Source of the DNA: Amoebidium appalachense
Lineage: Eukaryota; Ichthyosporea
NCBI GenBank assembly: GCA_963693365.1
Contig: CAVNZM010000013.1
Coordinates: forward strand, 3,782,001 to 3,846,000
Reading direction: 5' to 3'
DNA: 64,000 nt
Positions within the stretch are counted from its first letter, which is position 1. Each line of letters starts with the position of its first letter. Shown here in pieces: positions 29,140-41,969 of the stretch. Made by a program: the position numbers and the translations under genes. A model generated the notes under the pieces. It was not told the DNA's origin. It saw only the letters and a program-made list of their open reading frames with translations, and ran no database searches.

Positions 29140-29148
29140 TAAAAAGAG

Positions 29149-29181
<33 letters not shown>

Positions 29182-29307
29182 AAACTCGTACAAGGGCTCG
29201 TGGATACTTCAGTGTCAAAAGGAAAGGGTTTGTGGATACTTGAATGTATGTGTTTGTGTGCGCCACAGACGCGTTAGGATAAGAAAGGGAGAGGGGGAAA
29301 AAAGGCG

Positions 29308-29348
<41 letters not shown>

Positions 29349-29420
29349 GGAAGTGTCATTCAATCAAACACCTACCCAACATGGAAAAAAAAAAAAAAAA
29401 AAGGAAAAAGAAAAAAAAGA
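29140..29420. repeat. Poly-A and poly-G tracts
   Basis: A tract 29151-29179, G tract 29311-29347, A-rich 29385-29430, just downstream of the reductase gene stop. Confidence 0.9.
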
Positions 29421-29446
29421 AAGAAAATCTGGTTTTTTTGCCACAC

Positions 29447-29725
29447 CTAGCCCAGTGTCGGGAACACGGTCAGTGCTGCAGCCGTAATCGCACCCACCAC
29501 CCCCAGAGGCCGAATGATGCTGGGAGGCACACGGCCCAAAAAGGGAACACCCCGGCTCAGACCCGACTCCATGGCCCGGCCCAAGAGCCGGCCCGTAAGG
29601 GAGTTGACCCGTTTAGCGTCCGTCACGGGTGGCAGATTGTCTTTGGGGATTTCAATCTCCAATCGGTGCATGTAGTTTAGGAACTGGTCGGCGCGGTGGT
29701 GAGAGAAGAACCGGATGCTCTCCAC
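29447..29725 (-). CDS. Acr1-like reductase exon 2 (residues 267-358)
   Basis: Acceptor catacacag lies in a (CA)n repeat on the gene strand. Starts VESIRFFSHHRADQF and ends at TAG after AAALTVFPTLG. Its phase matches exon 1. Confidence 0.8.
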   Translation of the reverse strand: MESIRFFSHHRADQFLNYMHRLEIEIPKDNLPPVTDAKRVNSLTGRLLGRAMESGLSRGVPFLGRVPPSIIRPLGVVGAITAAALTVFPTLG

Positions 29726-29727
29726 CT

Positions 29728-29759
<32 letters not shown>

Positions 29760-31360
29760 AGGTGTGCATGGCCGTATGTATGTGTGTGTGCGTGTGTGTC
29801 GATGTATGTTTGTTTGTGTGTATAGAATAGGGTGTTGGATTCGTGCGAGCTCGTTTTCAGCACTTGAAATCTCTTACGGGGGGGGGGGGGGGGGGGGGGG
29901 GGGAGGGGGGGGGGAAGAGAGGGGTCTAAGCCGTCGCCGGTGCCCGGCTTTCAACATATTCCCCTCGTGGACAAACCACATTTTAAATAATGGTAAGAGC
30001 TATAAAAAAAAAGTAGTAGTAATAGAAGCAGAAGAAGGGTGTGTGAATGTGTTGTAGTTGGTAGGTAAATGATATCACGGACTCGCGTGTGCGCCTGTGC
30101 CTATTTTTAGGGGGGGGGGGGGGGGGGGGGGGGCTTTTGACAAGAACTGTTGGGAGCAGAGGCTTTTGGTGCAATGCAAGAAGTGATGACGGAAGAGGCT
30201 CTGGATAAAGGATGGGTGAATTTGCTGCGCACACAACTGCGTACACTTAGGGGCTGGCGCAGGGGGCAACCAAGTTCACCATGTCTGGCTAGTTGCACTC
30301 CTCAACACGACACTCCTTCGTGCATAGTGTCTACTACACGAGTCTATATCTCCTACTTTCTGCCCCTTTGCTGCCTATTTCCCTTCTTCCTTTTCTAGAG
30401 TCAAACAAAGTATGCAAAGAGGAAGCAAACTTTGAAAAGATTAGCAAAGAAAAGATAAAGAACACTTACACCCACAAACGCACACACACCCACAAGGCAA
30501 CTTCCACCACCAACATCCATACACACACACTCCACACGCGGTAAACACAAACAAGCACTCACCAGCCTGGGGAACATCAGTGGTGCCTTGATAACCTTAC
30601 GCCCCGTTGTAAGCGCGCTGAGAGTAAGCGCTGCAGCGGTTTCCATAGAGATGTTAATAATCCCATACGGGTAGTAGCCAACAGCGTTAGGATTTTTGCG
30701 CAGTTCATCCGTTGGCGCGATCATATCAGTGGTGACTGCAGGCATATATACCGTATGGAATGTGATGTTCTCATCTGCAAACTCAGCGTTGAGGCACATG
30801 GACAGCGCATCCATGGCTGCTTTGGACGCGACATATGCACCAAACCTAGGCTGCCCGACTTGCACGGTGATGGATGAGATGTTGACTACACGACCATATC
30901 CATGTGTACGCATGCTCTCGATGAATCCCAGCACAAGTGCAGTAGAGCCAAAGTAGTTCACATCCATGGTTCGTTTGTAGTCATGCAATCGGTCGACTGC
31001 GTGCACCAGCGGCCGCCTGATGGACTTCCCTGCATTGTTGAACAGAATGTCGACGCGTCCAACCTCTTCCAAAACACGCTTGGTGAGTGCTGTGGCATCG
31101 TTGTGGTCACTCAAATTCACCTTGTATATGTGCACTTTTGCACCTGGGTATTGCGAAATAAGCTGCTCTCTTGCGCGGCTCAACTTTTCCATGTTAGTGC
31201 TAGCTAGAACTAACTCTGCACCAGCTGCGACCAACCTTTCGCTAATGGCATAGCCTATTCCAGACCCGCCCCCGGTAACGAGGCACACGCGCCCATTCAC
31301 CTCCTTTGATAGTTTGGCAATGGGGAAGGAGAGCTTTTGCTCTAAAGACGCTTGCGCCAT
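29447..31360 (-). CDS. Acr1-like fatty acyl-CoA reductase, SDR family (gene span)
   Basis: Short-chain dehydrogenase/reductase predicted to reduce a long-chain acyl-CoA with NADPH, by resemblance to Acinetobacter Acr1 and its relatives. Two exons give 358 residues. Seen: TGGGSGIG cofactor loop, NNAGKSIRR, VNISSIT (catalytic Ser), YVASKAAMDA (catalytic Tyr and Lys) and YMPAVTTDMIAPT. The run from NNAG(R/K)SIRR through the H-D-(F/Y)-(E/K)-RTM-x-x-NYFG segment is the Acr1-type signature. The C-terminal exon adds 92 residues with a Gly/Pro/Ala-rich hydrophobic end that could associate with membrane. The ATG at 31360 is the first in frame and has G at +4. The gene is complete in the window. A role in wax or ether lipid synthesis is inference. 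Confidence 0.85.
29878..30133. repeat. Poly-G tracts in the reductase intron
   Basis: G tracts at about 29878-29903 and 30109-30133; the intron otherwise shows no exon. Confidence 0.9.
30563..31360 (-). CDS. Acr1-like reductase exon 1 (residues 1-266)
   Basis: Carries the whole Rossmann fold and catalytic residues. Donor CTG|gtgagt after KAPLMFPRL, phase 0. The frame stays open past the donor into CA-rich intron, which is read-through rather than protein. Confidence 0.88.
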
Positions 31361-33129
31361 TTTTGCTTTTGTGTAAGGTAGTGAATTGTTGTGCGTTTGT
31401 TTCGTGTTTGGGTTTGAACAACAAAAACTAACAACGAAAGCAGCTGGCCATGGGACTCGGGAGTCGGGAGGGAATGGAAAGTGGGCCTAATAGCTTTATA
31501 TAGATTCTGAGGAATCTCATGGCGGCAGGTTCGCCAATCGGTGTCTGGCGGTACGGCTGCTGTTAGAAGGCGATCTGATTCGTGGCCTGCTTTCATAAAT
31601 AAACGACCGTGGGAACAATGTAATTCAAGATGCTTAGAGAGCAAAATATCTAGGTTCTCAATTAGAGTAGACAAACCTTCGGCTTCTTTGATTTTTGTTT
31701 TAAAAAAATTCATTTTAGATAAAGCCTCATGGCTTGTTCACATACACGGCTTACTGCCTGTACTACTCAATGAGGAATGGCATGATGTACTACTGGACAC
31801 TTTCATTCGCCATATATCACGCACACAAATGATGCAGATGGATAACTGTCGAATGTACACCAATAATAATGCAGTTTGGCACACGGTTGCTCAAATGGCT
31901 CTCCGCCGTAAATGTGCGATCCGGCCTGTCGGATCGGAACAATGTAACCGGGAACATCGATCGCACGTATATCATTGGATATCCGGTGAAGCTATTTCAG
32001 CGACTATCTCGTTGTGTCTATGTCAACTGATACTATCCTATTTCCATTCTTAGCCCTGTCCGATGCCCCGATCGAAATAAAATCCATTATATAAATAAAA
32101 AAATCTGACTCCCCCTCCGGATCCCTCTTCCCCCCCCCCCGCCCCCCCCCCCCCCCCCCCCCCCCCCCTTCGGTTTCACACCTCTAAAGTCCCCTCCTAA
32201 CCCCCCCCCACCCTTCCCCCCTCCTCCCCTCCCCGCCTCGCCCCAGTCTCCGCCGGCTTTAAGGTAAATTGGGGGGTCCCCATGGCCACCCGGGCTGCAT
32301 GCAAGCTTAGGCAACCTTTATCCCACCACCCACCACGGATTGGCTCGACTAGCAATTCAGTTCGAAGTATATATTTCGTCTCTGGGACATCACCTAATAA
32401 TAATAGCTCTGAGGCTACCTCTGGCCCTAGTAGACCTGCACTCACAGGCCCGAAACATACGAATTTTTCTTTGAACATATACAAAACCAAAAAAGCCCCC
32501 CGCAGATTGAAAGAAACCAACCACAACACCTAATACCCCCCCACCTAATATTAGTAGCTACACCGTGAGGGTCTGCCCCGAATGTGCTGCACTTGTGACA
32601 CACCCCGTTAAGCAGAATGTAGGCCCCAACTATCACATTTCCAGACACAAATCAGCCACCACCACACTACACACTATGGGGTACACAAAACACCGTACCC
32701 CACCTCCGGGTAGGCTAACTAAAATCCGCATCACCACCACAATGTTAGACCCCCCTTCACTGCTTAGTCGATAAGGGAAATTTCGTATTTTAACCCCCCC
32801 CCCCCCCCCGATCAACACCGTAGGGAACTAATTAGAAAAAGCCCCCCCATATCTTTGTGTGAATAATTCAGCCCGATCGTTCTGTCATGTCTGTTGGACG
32901 GGCTCGGTCCACAACTTACCAAGTGACTATGTAGGTCTCAGGGCCCGGTACTCAACAAAAGCCCTCCCCGGTGGTTCTTAATCAGACCCTAATAATAATA
33001 AACGTTCAAATCAAAAATATTAAATAGTGGGTCCCCTCCCTCTTCCTCCCAGATCTGAATCAGATAATTCGTGGACCCCCCTCCCCCTTGGTACCACCCA
33101 ACACACACCCCATCCCCCCCATCCCCCCC

Positions 33130-33160
<31 letters not shown>

Positions 33161-34572
33161 GCCACATCCCCACACGCCACACCCCCATCCCCACCCCCAC
33201 CCCCACCCCCACCCTCCCTGCCTGGGGTTATGTATAGGCAGAGCCAGTGAAAGACGGTAGCCTCTGTGAGGTGAAACGGGGAGCTCGAGGGGGGGGGAAA
33301 AATTAAAATAACTTGAAAAACTTTTGGAAAAAACTTGGGACCGTATGCGTCCTCCCCCCAGTCTCCTCTCTCCCCCCATTTCCAACCCTCCCCCCCCCCC
33401 CCCCCTCTCTCTCTTTCTCTCTCTCTCCCTCTCTCTCTCTCTCTTCCCCCCCCCCCCCTCCCCCCTCCCCCCTCCCCCCCCCCCCGGCGTGCACGGCCTC
33501 GAGTCCCCCGCTCCGCAGCGTCCACCCCCCTCCCCCCCCCCCCCTCCCCCCCCCTCCCCCCCCCCCCCCTCCCCCATTCCCCCGGGGCTTCCTGCCCCAC
33601 CCCGCCCACCTGGGTGAAGCTCGGCATTTCAGGATGTGTGCAAGTACATGTCCCTCTGTGCATGGGTGTGTACAGTTGGATTCTGAGCGTCAGTGAGTGC
33701 GTGTGTGCAACTGTTGTTAGGGATTATTGCACTACTACTGCTTGTGTGGGTGTACCTCGCCATTTGAACGTATTTCCAGTGGTGTCAAATTAGCTGTGAG
33801 TGTGGGCCTTGGTATCTTTTTAACGGCTATGTGAATGTGACTTGGCGGGGCCCCACCGAAACCCAAATTTAAACAGACACAAATCACCCCTCACTCCCCC
33901 CTCCCCCTCCCCCCTTCTCCCTCCCGGGCCCCCTCCTTCATCCCCCCTCCCCCTTTCCTCCCCAACCCCCAATAACCACACACACACACACACACAATTA
34001 TAAACTGCATGCCAAACGATCTTGCGCACGTATAGTCGAGGACCACCCAGCCATGCAAACACCGAATTCTATATTTAGCATGTGTAGTATCAAAATAACA
34101 AATCGATACGAAACTATTACTCGATTCAGTACTGCGGCAACAGTGAATCGCACTACTGATACTTTTCCCAACCACACATATATCCGCCCTAAGCACCACA
34201 ACAAAATCTGGCTTAGAAAGTTGCTTTTGGCGGCATCTACACTACCTCGAGCTCACAATTTTTAGCCTCGTAATAGGATCAACGAGAGCCCGTGTTTATA
34301 TTTATTGAGAGACTACTAAGGGGGTACTTCCGGGGGCAAACAGGCTCCGCCGGGATAAACTTTAATATCGCGATCGAAATTAAAAAGAACTGGGACCACT
34401 GTGGCTTTAAAAATTTCATGATCCACGGTGTGTTTTTATATCAGTATGCAGCTGGCGGTTTGTATATGTACGTGCATGTGTGTGTTCGTGTACGTGTGTG
34501 TAGGTGTGCGCCTGTCTGTGTAGTCAAGCTTGCAAGGTACACGGCGCATGTCACGGTGTAGGTGTGGATGAC

Positions 34573-34626
<54 letters not shown>

Positions 34627-34946
34627 TGTGTGAGTGTGTGTGTGTATGTGTGTGTGTGTGTGCGTGTGTGTACGTGCGTGTGTGCGTGCGCGCGCGCGTG
34701 TGTGTGTGTGTGCGCGCACGCGCGCGCGTGTGTGTGTTATGTGCGTGCATCCTGTGCGTGTGTCACGCTGCATGTGTAAGTGTTGCAAAGTCGATGAAGT
34801 GAGCTGTACAAGTAAACCACACTAGTGCGCTAGCCACGCGTGAGAATCCCAGGTCAGGGGGCCGCGTAGAGAGAGGGGTAGTTATAGATCGGCGGAAAAT
34901 AGGGGTGGAAGGTGAAGGTGAACTTCGGGTGGGTGGGGGTGGGGGG

Positions 34947-34949
<3 letters not shown>

Positions 34950-35005
<56 letters not shown>

Positions 35006-35020
35006 GGGGGGGGGGGGGGA
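34950..35020. repeat. Long poly-G tract
   Basis: About 65 G with one A interruption; among the longest homopolymers in the window. Confidence 0.95.
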
Positions 35021-35704
35021 GGGAAGGGAGGGTGGCCGGGGCACGATGCCATAGGCCATTGGATAAGTATAGATAGGACCTGACATCTACGGGCATATGC
35101 ATAACATGAACTAATTAAACATGTTATTGACTCCCCTAGTCAAATTTGAACACTTGCAGATGTAATATACTTGATAAGGAAGTAAACCGCCACACAAGGT
35201 CAGATGGCCTGGTGGCCAAGCACTTTTCTTTTTTTTTGTTCCCTTGATCATGGACGTCTCATGAGCCAGATTATCGCAGACTGAGTCGCAGTTGTCAATT
35301 ATAACCATCAGACAACCAATCTAGATTTAGCAATTCACATGCTAGATTATTCACATGGTAATATTCTAGCAATTCGCATCATTGGGTGGGTGGGTGGGGG
35401 GGGGGGGTGGGGGGGAGAAGGGGGAGAGGAGGGGGGGGCTGAAGATTATGACAGCGAAAGGGTTATCAGGAGTCGCGGCCGGGTGCATGTTGGCTGGCAT
35501 GGGCATATTACTTTCGAAATTCTGCCATGACATGATTTTATTTTTTATTTTGGAGTTTTCAAAAAAAGGGTCATTTAGGACCCATTCAGTAACTGGATTA
35601 TTGGGCATTACCATAAACGGGCACGGATGGCAGCACACCGTGCAATCATCCAACCAATCAAAGTATCTACAAGGTGTCACCTGGCACTATATACATGCCG
35701 CAAC

Positions 35705-35800
35705 AGCAAACCATATCACATAATATATGTCGCTAGCCATTCACATCACAGAATATATGTCGCTAGCCAATCACATCACAGCACAATATGCCGATAGGCA
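35705..35800. repeat. Short tandem repeat, ATATATGTCGCTAGCCA
   Basis: Three units of about 32 bp with TCACATCACA, ATATATGTCGCTAGCCA and a diverged third copy. Confidence 0.8.
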
Positions 35801-36274
35801 GTCACAATTAGGAGTGTGTAGCCCGCGATCGTCTATGCTTTTTGGGCCGAGTTCTTACGCAAACATTAATCCAGTCAGCGAGATTTTCACTATTTGCCCC
35901 TTCTGTACAGAGAGCATAGATTCCGCTCCTGGGCATACACGATCAAGTAGGTAAGTAGACGGCTGTTAGCCGGTTGAGATGAGAACATGCCGATCCGCCT
36001 TTCAAGCGCTGCTAGCGATCAGATATTAATGTGTGCGAGTGACGTGTTGTTTCTGTGTGGCACGTGCATGTGTGTGTAATGCGCATGTGCATGCGCAAGT
36101 CTGTATGACGCGAGCGTGTGTTGTGCATGTGTGTCTGTCCTCCCGTATGCATTACCCTTCCGTTGTGTGTGTCTCTACCTGTATGTGTGAAGTAGTTGTA
36201 TTGTACACATTTTTTCGTGCGCGGGTGTTCGTGTTTATACCCCCGTATGCACATGCATGCACCTATAATAATTA

Positions 36275-36890
36275 CTATGCCGCGCCCGATGGTGGTTGCA
36301 GCGTATCCAACCCTTGCAACAATTCCGTCGTGAAATAAACACCCATAGCGTCGACAGGCGCCGAAAGAAATCCGTCGAGATCCAACGTTGAAAGATCGAA
36401 ATTTAAGTTATTTAAACCCCCCATGGGGCCGCCACCAATCAGATTGGGCATTGCGAGTGGGGTTTGTTGAGGCGCCAAATTCAAATTCAGGCTCATGTTG
36501 GGCGCTGGTGGGGTTTGAGGGGGTTGTGGGAGCAGGGGGGCTGCAAGCTGCAAATCCATTGTGTCTAGGGGGCCGGGGCCGAAAGGGTTTAGGGGGCCCA
36601 TCATCTGATTGGGTATCCTCCCCGGTATGCCCTTTGCCATTGGTCGCTGAATTTTGCCATTGGTCGGTGAATTTTCCTTTGCATTGGAAATCCGGTCACA
36701 GGGGGGTGCATCGTAATTTGCGGGCGGCTGGGAGGCCCGGGTTTCAAAGGGCCGAGGGTGGGGGTCATGTTAATTTTCAGGTTGTGAAAATTCAGATCGC
36801 TGGGGTCTGTCGAGAGTGGCTGGGGTGCGAATCCATTGAAAGGCTGAGGAGCCGTGATGTCTGGGAGAGGTGCAGGGCCCAATACAAACC
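36275..36890 (-). pseudogene. TEAD cofactor last exon, frameshifted by a 20-bp duplication
   Basis: Enters in phase from exon 10 ([20 protein letters not shown]...). In that frame translation stops at 36601, but a second frame with the same Pro/Leu/Asn style ([20 protein letters not shown] ... TLDLDGFL) runs on to TAG at 36275-36277. The switch lies in an exact tandem repeat, 36646-36665 and 36666-36685 (20 bp, one mismatch). Twenty is not a multiple of three: with one unit the two frames become continuous. Either the allele is truncated by about 110 residues, or the duplication is an assembly error or polymorphism. I treat the gene as real with a damaged or variable last exon. Confidence 0.7.
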
Positions 36891-36984
36891 CTGAGGGGTG
36901 GGTGGGTGGGTGGGGAGGGGGGGAGGGGAGGAGGAGAAGTCAGCATTTTATATTTCTTCTTCTTGGGGTGCTGAGGAAGAGGGG

Positions 36985-37022
<38 letters not shown>

Positions 37023-38217
37023 AGGAAGGCGGGGGGAGGAGGCATGCAGGAAGGACGGTACCTATTTGTGTTTCGTGGTGTTGATGGTGGTGTGTGTGCG
37101 TATGTAAGGGAGGGCAAGGGAGGAGGAAGGGGGGGGGGGGGGGGGGGGGGGAGGGGGGGATTTTTTTTTTGGGGGGGGGGAGGGGCGGGGGAGAAGAGAA
37201 TGTGGAATATGTTAACGAGTGCAAAGTACATATTCATGACAGACAGGTGGGGGGTTGGACGGGAGCATGTTTTATGTAAAAAAGACCAACATACTCTGTA
37301 AGCGGCTAGGGAGAAAGGCGGCAGTGGTGGTAAGGTCGGTTGTTGCCGTGTCACGCCTGTGTGCATGCCTGGGTGTGTTGTGGGTGGAAGGACGGCAGGG
37401 GGGGGGGGGGGGGGGGGGGGAGGGGGGGGGGATACCTTGAGGTGTAGGAGCCGACAGTGATGGGAGGGGGCCCAGACTGAAGGGGTCAATAGTGGGCACT
37501 GGTAGGCCAAAGGTGGGTGGGGGGGTCCTTTGGGTCGGCCTGTGAGGGGAGAGGGGGTGGAGGGGGAAGGAAGGGGGGGGGGGGGGGGTTGGATTTACAA
37601 TTGGGTACAAAAGCAAGGTGGGAAGTGGTGTTCTAGACGGTTTGGGAATACAGACGGGCTGTGCGAGCTCCCCCCCCCCCACTCCCCCCTCCCCTCCCCC
37701 TTCTCATCTCTTTGGGGGGGGGGGGGGGGGGGGGTAGAGGGTTGGGTATGGATATGGCAGCAAAAGAATCAGGAGAGGGGAGGATGGAAGGGGCCTAAAG
37801 AATTGTGTACTAGGAAGGGGGTGGGTGGGTGGGTGGGTGGGTAGGGAGGGGGAGGGGGCGGGAGGTGGGGTTGGTGTGTGCGTGTGTGTGGTGGTGGTGG
37901 TGATGGTGGTGGTGGGGGGGATGAACGCTCAAAAAGGAACCAAACGAGAACTTCCGGGGGTAAAACCAAACATCACGAAGGTTTCAACAGAAGAAGTAGT
38001 AAGGTGATCTGCAAAAACCAAGAAAACATGGTGCCATGACCATGAACATATGCAAAACAAACCCTACCTGTCCCTCCACCCTCTTCTCCCCTTACCCACC
38101 CTCACGCGTGATCCAAAGAAAAGTTTTTTTGCCCCCCTTATATTTCTTCTTTATTATTTTTTTGGTTGTTGTTTGTTTTTGTTTTTTTTTTGTTTTTTTT
38201 TGTTTTATTTATTTATT

Positions 38218-38276
<59 letters not shown>

Positions 38277-38451
38277 GGGGGGGGGATGTCACTTACTTTG
38301 CTGTGGTCTGATGTGGGGGAGCTGGGGGTTCAGGGTGTTTGTCTGGGGGGCCACCGGGGATGCGGCCTCTTCCAACTCGGTCAATGGATCGGGTATGCGG
38401 ATCATGTGCAGACTGGGGGCGTAATTTGGTTAGGGGGGTACCATTAGTCCG

Positions 38452-38487
<36 letters not shown>

Positions 38488-38957
38488 GGGAGGGAGGGAG
38501 GGAGCAGAACGAGTTATATAGTACCAAGCACACATTTATAACGGATAACATACTGTAGAGTGCAAACCAAACGAAGAGAATTTATAAGCAGAACCCATCC
38601 CAGGGGGCGGGCCCAGTTCCAGGGGGCAGGGGGGGGAAGGTGGTCAAGAAATGGTTCTGGGCGTAACAATGGTACAGAGGAGTGATAATTGGCAAGTGTG
38701 GGGGTTACCATTAACAGTGGTGGGAGGGGGAAGGAGGGGGGGGAGGGGGAAGAGGGGGGAGGAGGAGGGGAGGGGGGGGGGGGGGAGGGGGGAGCGATGG
38801 AAAGAGGAAGGGGGATGAGGGGATTTGTGATTAGTGCTATTGGGCAATAGTTGTGCTGGGGGGTATCAGAAATCTGTGCGCGGGGGGAGGGGGGGTGGAA
38901 TTGTAAGGGTAAGTAGTGGTGCTGGTGGTGGTGATGGTTGCGTGTGTGTATGTGTGT

Positions 38958-38988
<31 letters not shown>

Positions 38989-39235
38989 GGGGGGAGGTGG
39001 GGGGAGGGGGTACCAATGAGTAGAACTTAAAGGAGGACTGTGTGTGTTTGCACTAATGGTGTATATTAAGGTAGCGGTTGTGAGCGCAGAAAATACCAAG
39101 GGTTATTTTATATGTTTCAGGAGATATGTTCAGGAGAAGGGTGGGGAGATGTGGTTGTCTGTTTTTTTATCACGTGCTATATGATGGGACATGGAGAGGT
39201 TGTGTGCCTGTCTGAATAAAGACCAAATGTGTGTG

Positions 39236-39307
<72 letters not shown>

Positions 39308-39416
39308 CGAACACGTGTGTGTGTGTGTGTTTCCGAAGGCTCTCTTTCTCTCTATCTCTCTCCTCTCTCTGTTTTTGTTTGTTTGTGCGTGTGTTGTGTT
39401 TGTTTGTGCGTGTCAC

Positions 39417-39500
<84 letters not shown>

Positions 39501-39723
39501 ATGTGATAAAAGAGGATACTAAGCGGGGGAAGTGGAAGGGGAAGCTTGGAGAGCAGACCTTTGTGAGAGGGAATTTGAGGGACCACTGAGAAGATTTTTG
39601 AGCTCAGTGGGGGCTCGGGCCGTGGTTTGAGGGGAATGAGTCTTTGGAGAAAAGAAGGAGGCTGGCAGCTTGCGCTCTCGCATCAGCTTCTCGGGTTCAT
39701 CGGTTGCAAGGGATAGGGTGTCC

Positions 39724-39800
<77 letters not shown>

Positions 39801-40078
39801 GCGTGTGTACGTGTGTGTGTGTGTGTGGGTGTATGTGTGTGTTCGTGCGTGTGCGCGCGGGGGTGTGGGTGCATCTGGTAAGTTGGTTGTCGGTTAACGC
39901 TTGGTTCGTGTGGCCGTTATTCCACCGGGGGGAGGGGGGGGGGGGGGGGGGGGGGGGGGGAGAGAGAGAGAGTGGGTGTGTGTGCGTATGTTGGAGGCCC
40001 AGGGTGGGGGGAGTGGGAGGTGGATGATTATTTCTTGTTTTAATCACCAAATGAACATCGTATTATTGTGTTCGTCAT

Positions 40079-40109
<31 letters not shown>

Positions 40110-40243
40110 GTGGGAGGGAAGGGGTTACGGATCGGGTTGAAACGGGGGTCACGCGGATTGGAGGGAAAGGGGGGAAGGGGGAAGGGGGTGGAGAAGAGAC
40201 AAAAGAGTACGAGAAAAACTTTACATTTTTGCTACTACCCCCC

Positions 40244-40274
<31 letters not shown>

Positions 40275-40492
40275 AAAAAAAAAAAAGGAAAAGAAAAGAA
40301 AAAGAGAAAGAAAATACCCAACCCACCCCGCCCCACACACACAAAGGCAGAAAAGGCGGACACCGCTGCATGTGTTGGCACAGTTGCACATAAACACCAT
40401 ACATGCCACAGCGGTTGTCGGAACACGCGCTCTGAAGTATGCACGTGCAAGGGAACATGCAGGATGGCATACACACACACACACACACACAT

Positions 40493-40553
<61 letters not shown>

Positions 40554-40631
40554 GACACACACATTAACACACACACAACGTGTGTGCGAGCACAAACACC
40601 CACGCGCACACATACACCCATCCATCCCCCC

Positions 40632-40662
<31 letters not shown>

Positions 40663-41178
40663 ACACGAAACACACACACGTGTACCTACAGACCAACAAC
40701 CACACCCACACATTCACCCCTCCAACCATCTACCCCACCCTTTCCCGTGCATCCACATCATCACCCGAAACACATTCCTCCGCATGCACCCACTCACTTG
40801 ATTGGCTCGCAAAGCTCCCTGGCCCAACGTTCATTGCCTGAGAGTAGAGTGTGTCGTCATTTGCAGCCTTTTGATTGGCCAAAACATTCTCCAGGGCTGC
40901 AATCTGGCTGTTGTACATTTGCGGTAGAGAGGGCGTGCGACGTACTCGGATTGCGGGGTAGGGGACAGAGCGCACAGGTCTGTGTGTGTGTGCGTGTGTG
41001 TGTGTGTGTGTGCATGTACATGTGTGTGTGTGCATGTACATGTGTGTGTGTGCGTGTGCTTGTGCACATGTATGTGTGTGTGTGTGTTCGTGTGCGTGTA
41101 CGTCTGTGTGTGTGTGTGGTTGTGTCTGTGTCACGTTTGGTAATGGTGGTGGTGGTGTTGGCTTTTTTTTTTTTTTTT

Positions 41179-41210
<32 letters not shown>

Positions 41211-41890
41211 GGTTAGAGTATGCTGGGCACACGTACACACTCACACACACACCCTTCTAGATATACCCACACACCCACACCCACACACACTGAGACAGAA
41301 TCCATATCCACCAAGATACATTACACATCCACCAAGATATATAGTACACATCCACCGAGATATGCTAACCCGCCAGCCGATAAATATAACACACGTCCGC
41401 CGAGATATGCTAACCCGCCCACCGACAAATATATTACACATCCACCGAGATATACTAGATGTACTCACTTTGGTGACTCTGGGGGTGTAGGGTCCGCAAA
41501 CTTTGCCAGTGACCGAGCAAAGTGATCATCCACAGAGCCCTGTGAGTGTGCACGTGTGCGCTGCTTAGCACGTGGATCCTGGACCGTCTCCATGGCAACG
41601 GTTGCCGCGGAAGCCTGAAGAAGATGTATGGTCTGCCCGCTACTGGATGATGTGGTCTGAGTGGAGGAGATGTAGGGGGGGGGGGGGGGGGGGAGGGGGA
41701 GAGGAGGGATGGAGGGAGGGGGGAGGAGGGAGGAAGGGGGGGGGGGGGGGGAGGGGGGATGTCCAGGGGAAGGGTTGTGGAGCTGTGGGGTTGTGTGTGT
41801 GTGGGGGGGGGAGGGGGAGGGGAGGCGGGAGGAGGGTGGGCGGGAGGAGGGGAGCAGAGGAGGTGATGGTGTGTTTCTGTGTGGATGTAG

Positions 41891-41969
<79 letters not shown>

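Larger units (their letters stand above)
31361..36000. other. Intergenic, no supported gene
   Basis: Mixed unique DNA and repeats: C tracts 32130-32168, 32798-32810, 33121-33147; CT/C-rich 33385-33580; a GT array 34577-34735; a G tract of about 70 at 34950-35020. Open frames at 31541-32053 (plus) and 32197-32529 (minus) have no recognisable motif; the latter opens with GTG. Confidence 0.4.

Noticed and set aside
30401-30562. Extension of the reductase first exon to the frame's stop at 30401
   Set aside because: A gtgagt donor at 30562 and the in-phase second exon at 29725 explain the gene; the tail is low-complexity intron.
36601-36890. Two separate small genes in the last exon of the TEAD cofactor
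   Set aside because: Both frames have the same unusual composition and are made continuous by removing one copy of the 20-bp tandem repeat, so one exon with a frameshift is simpler.
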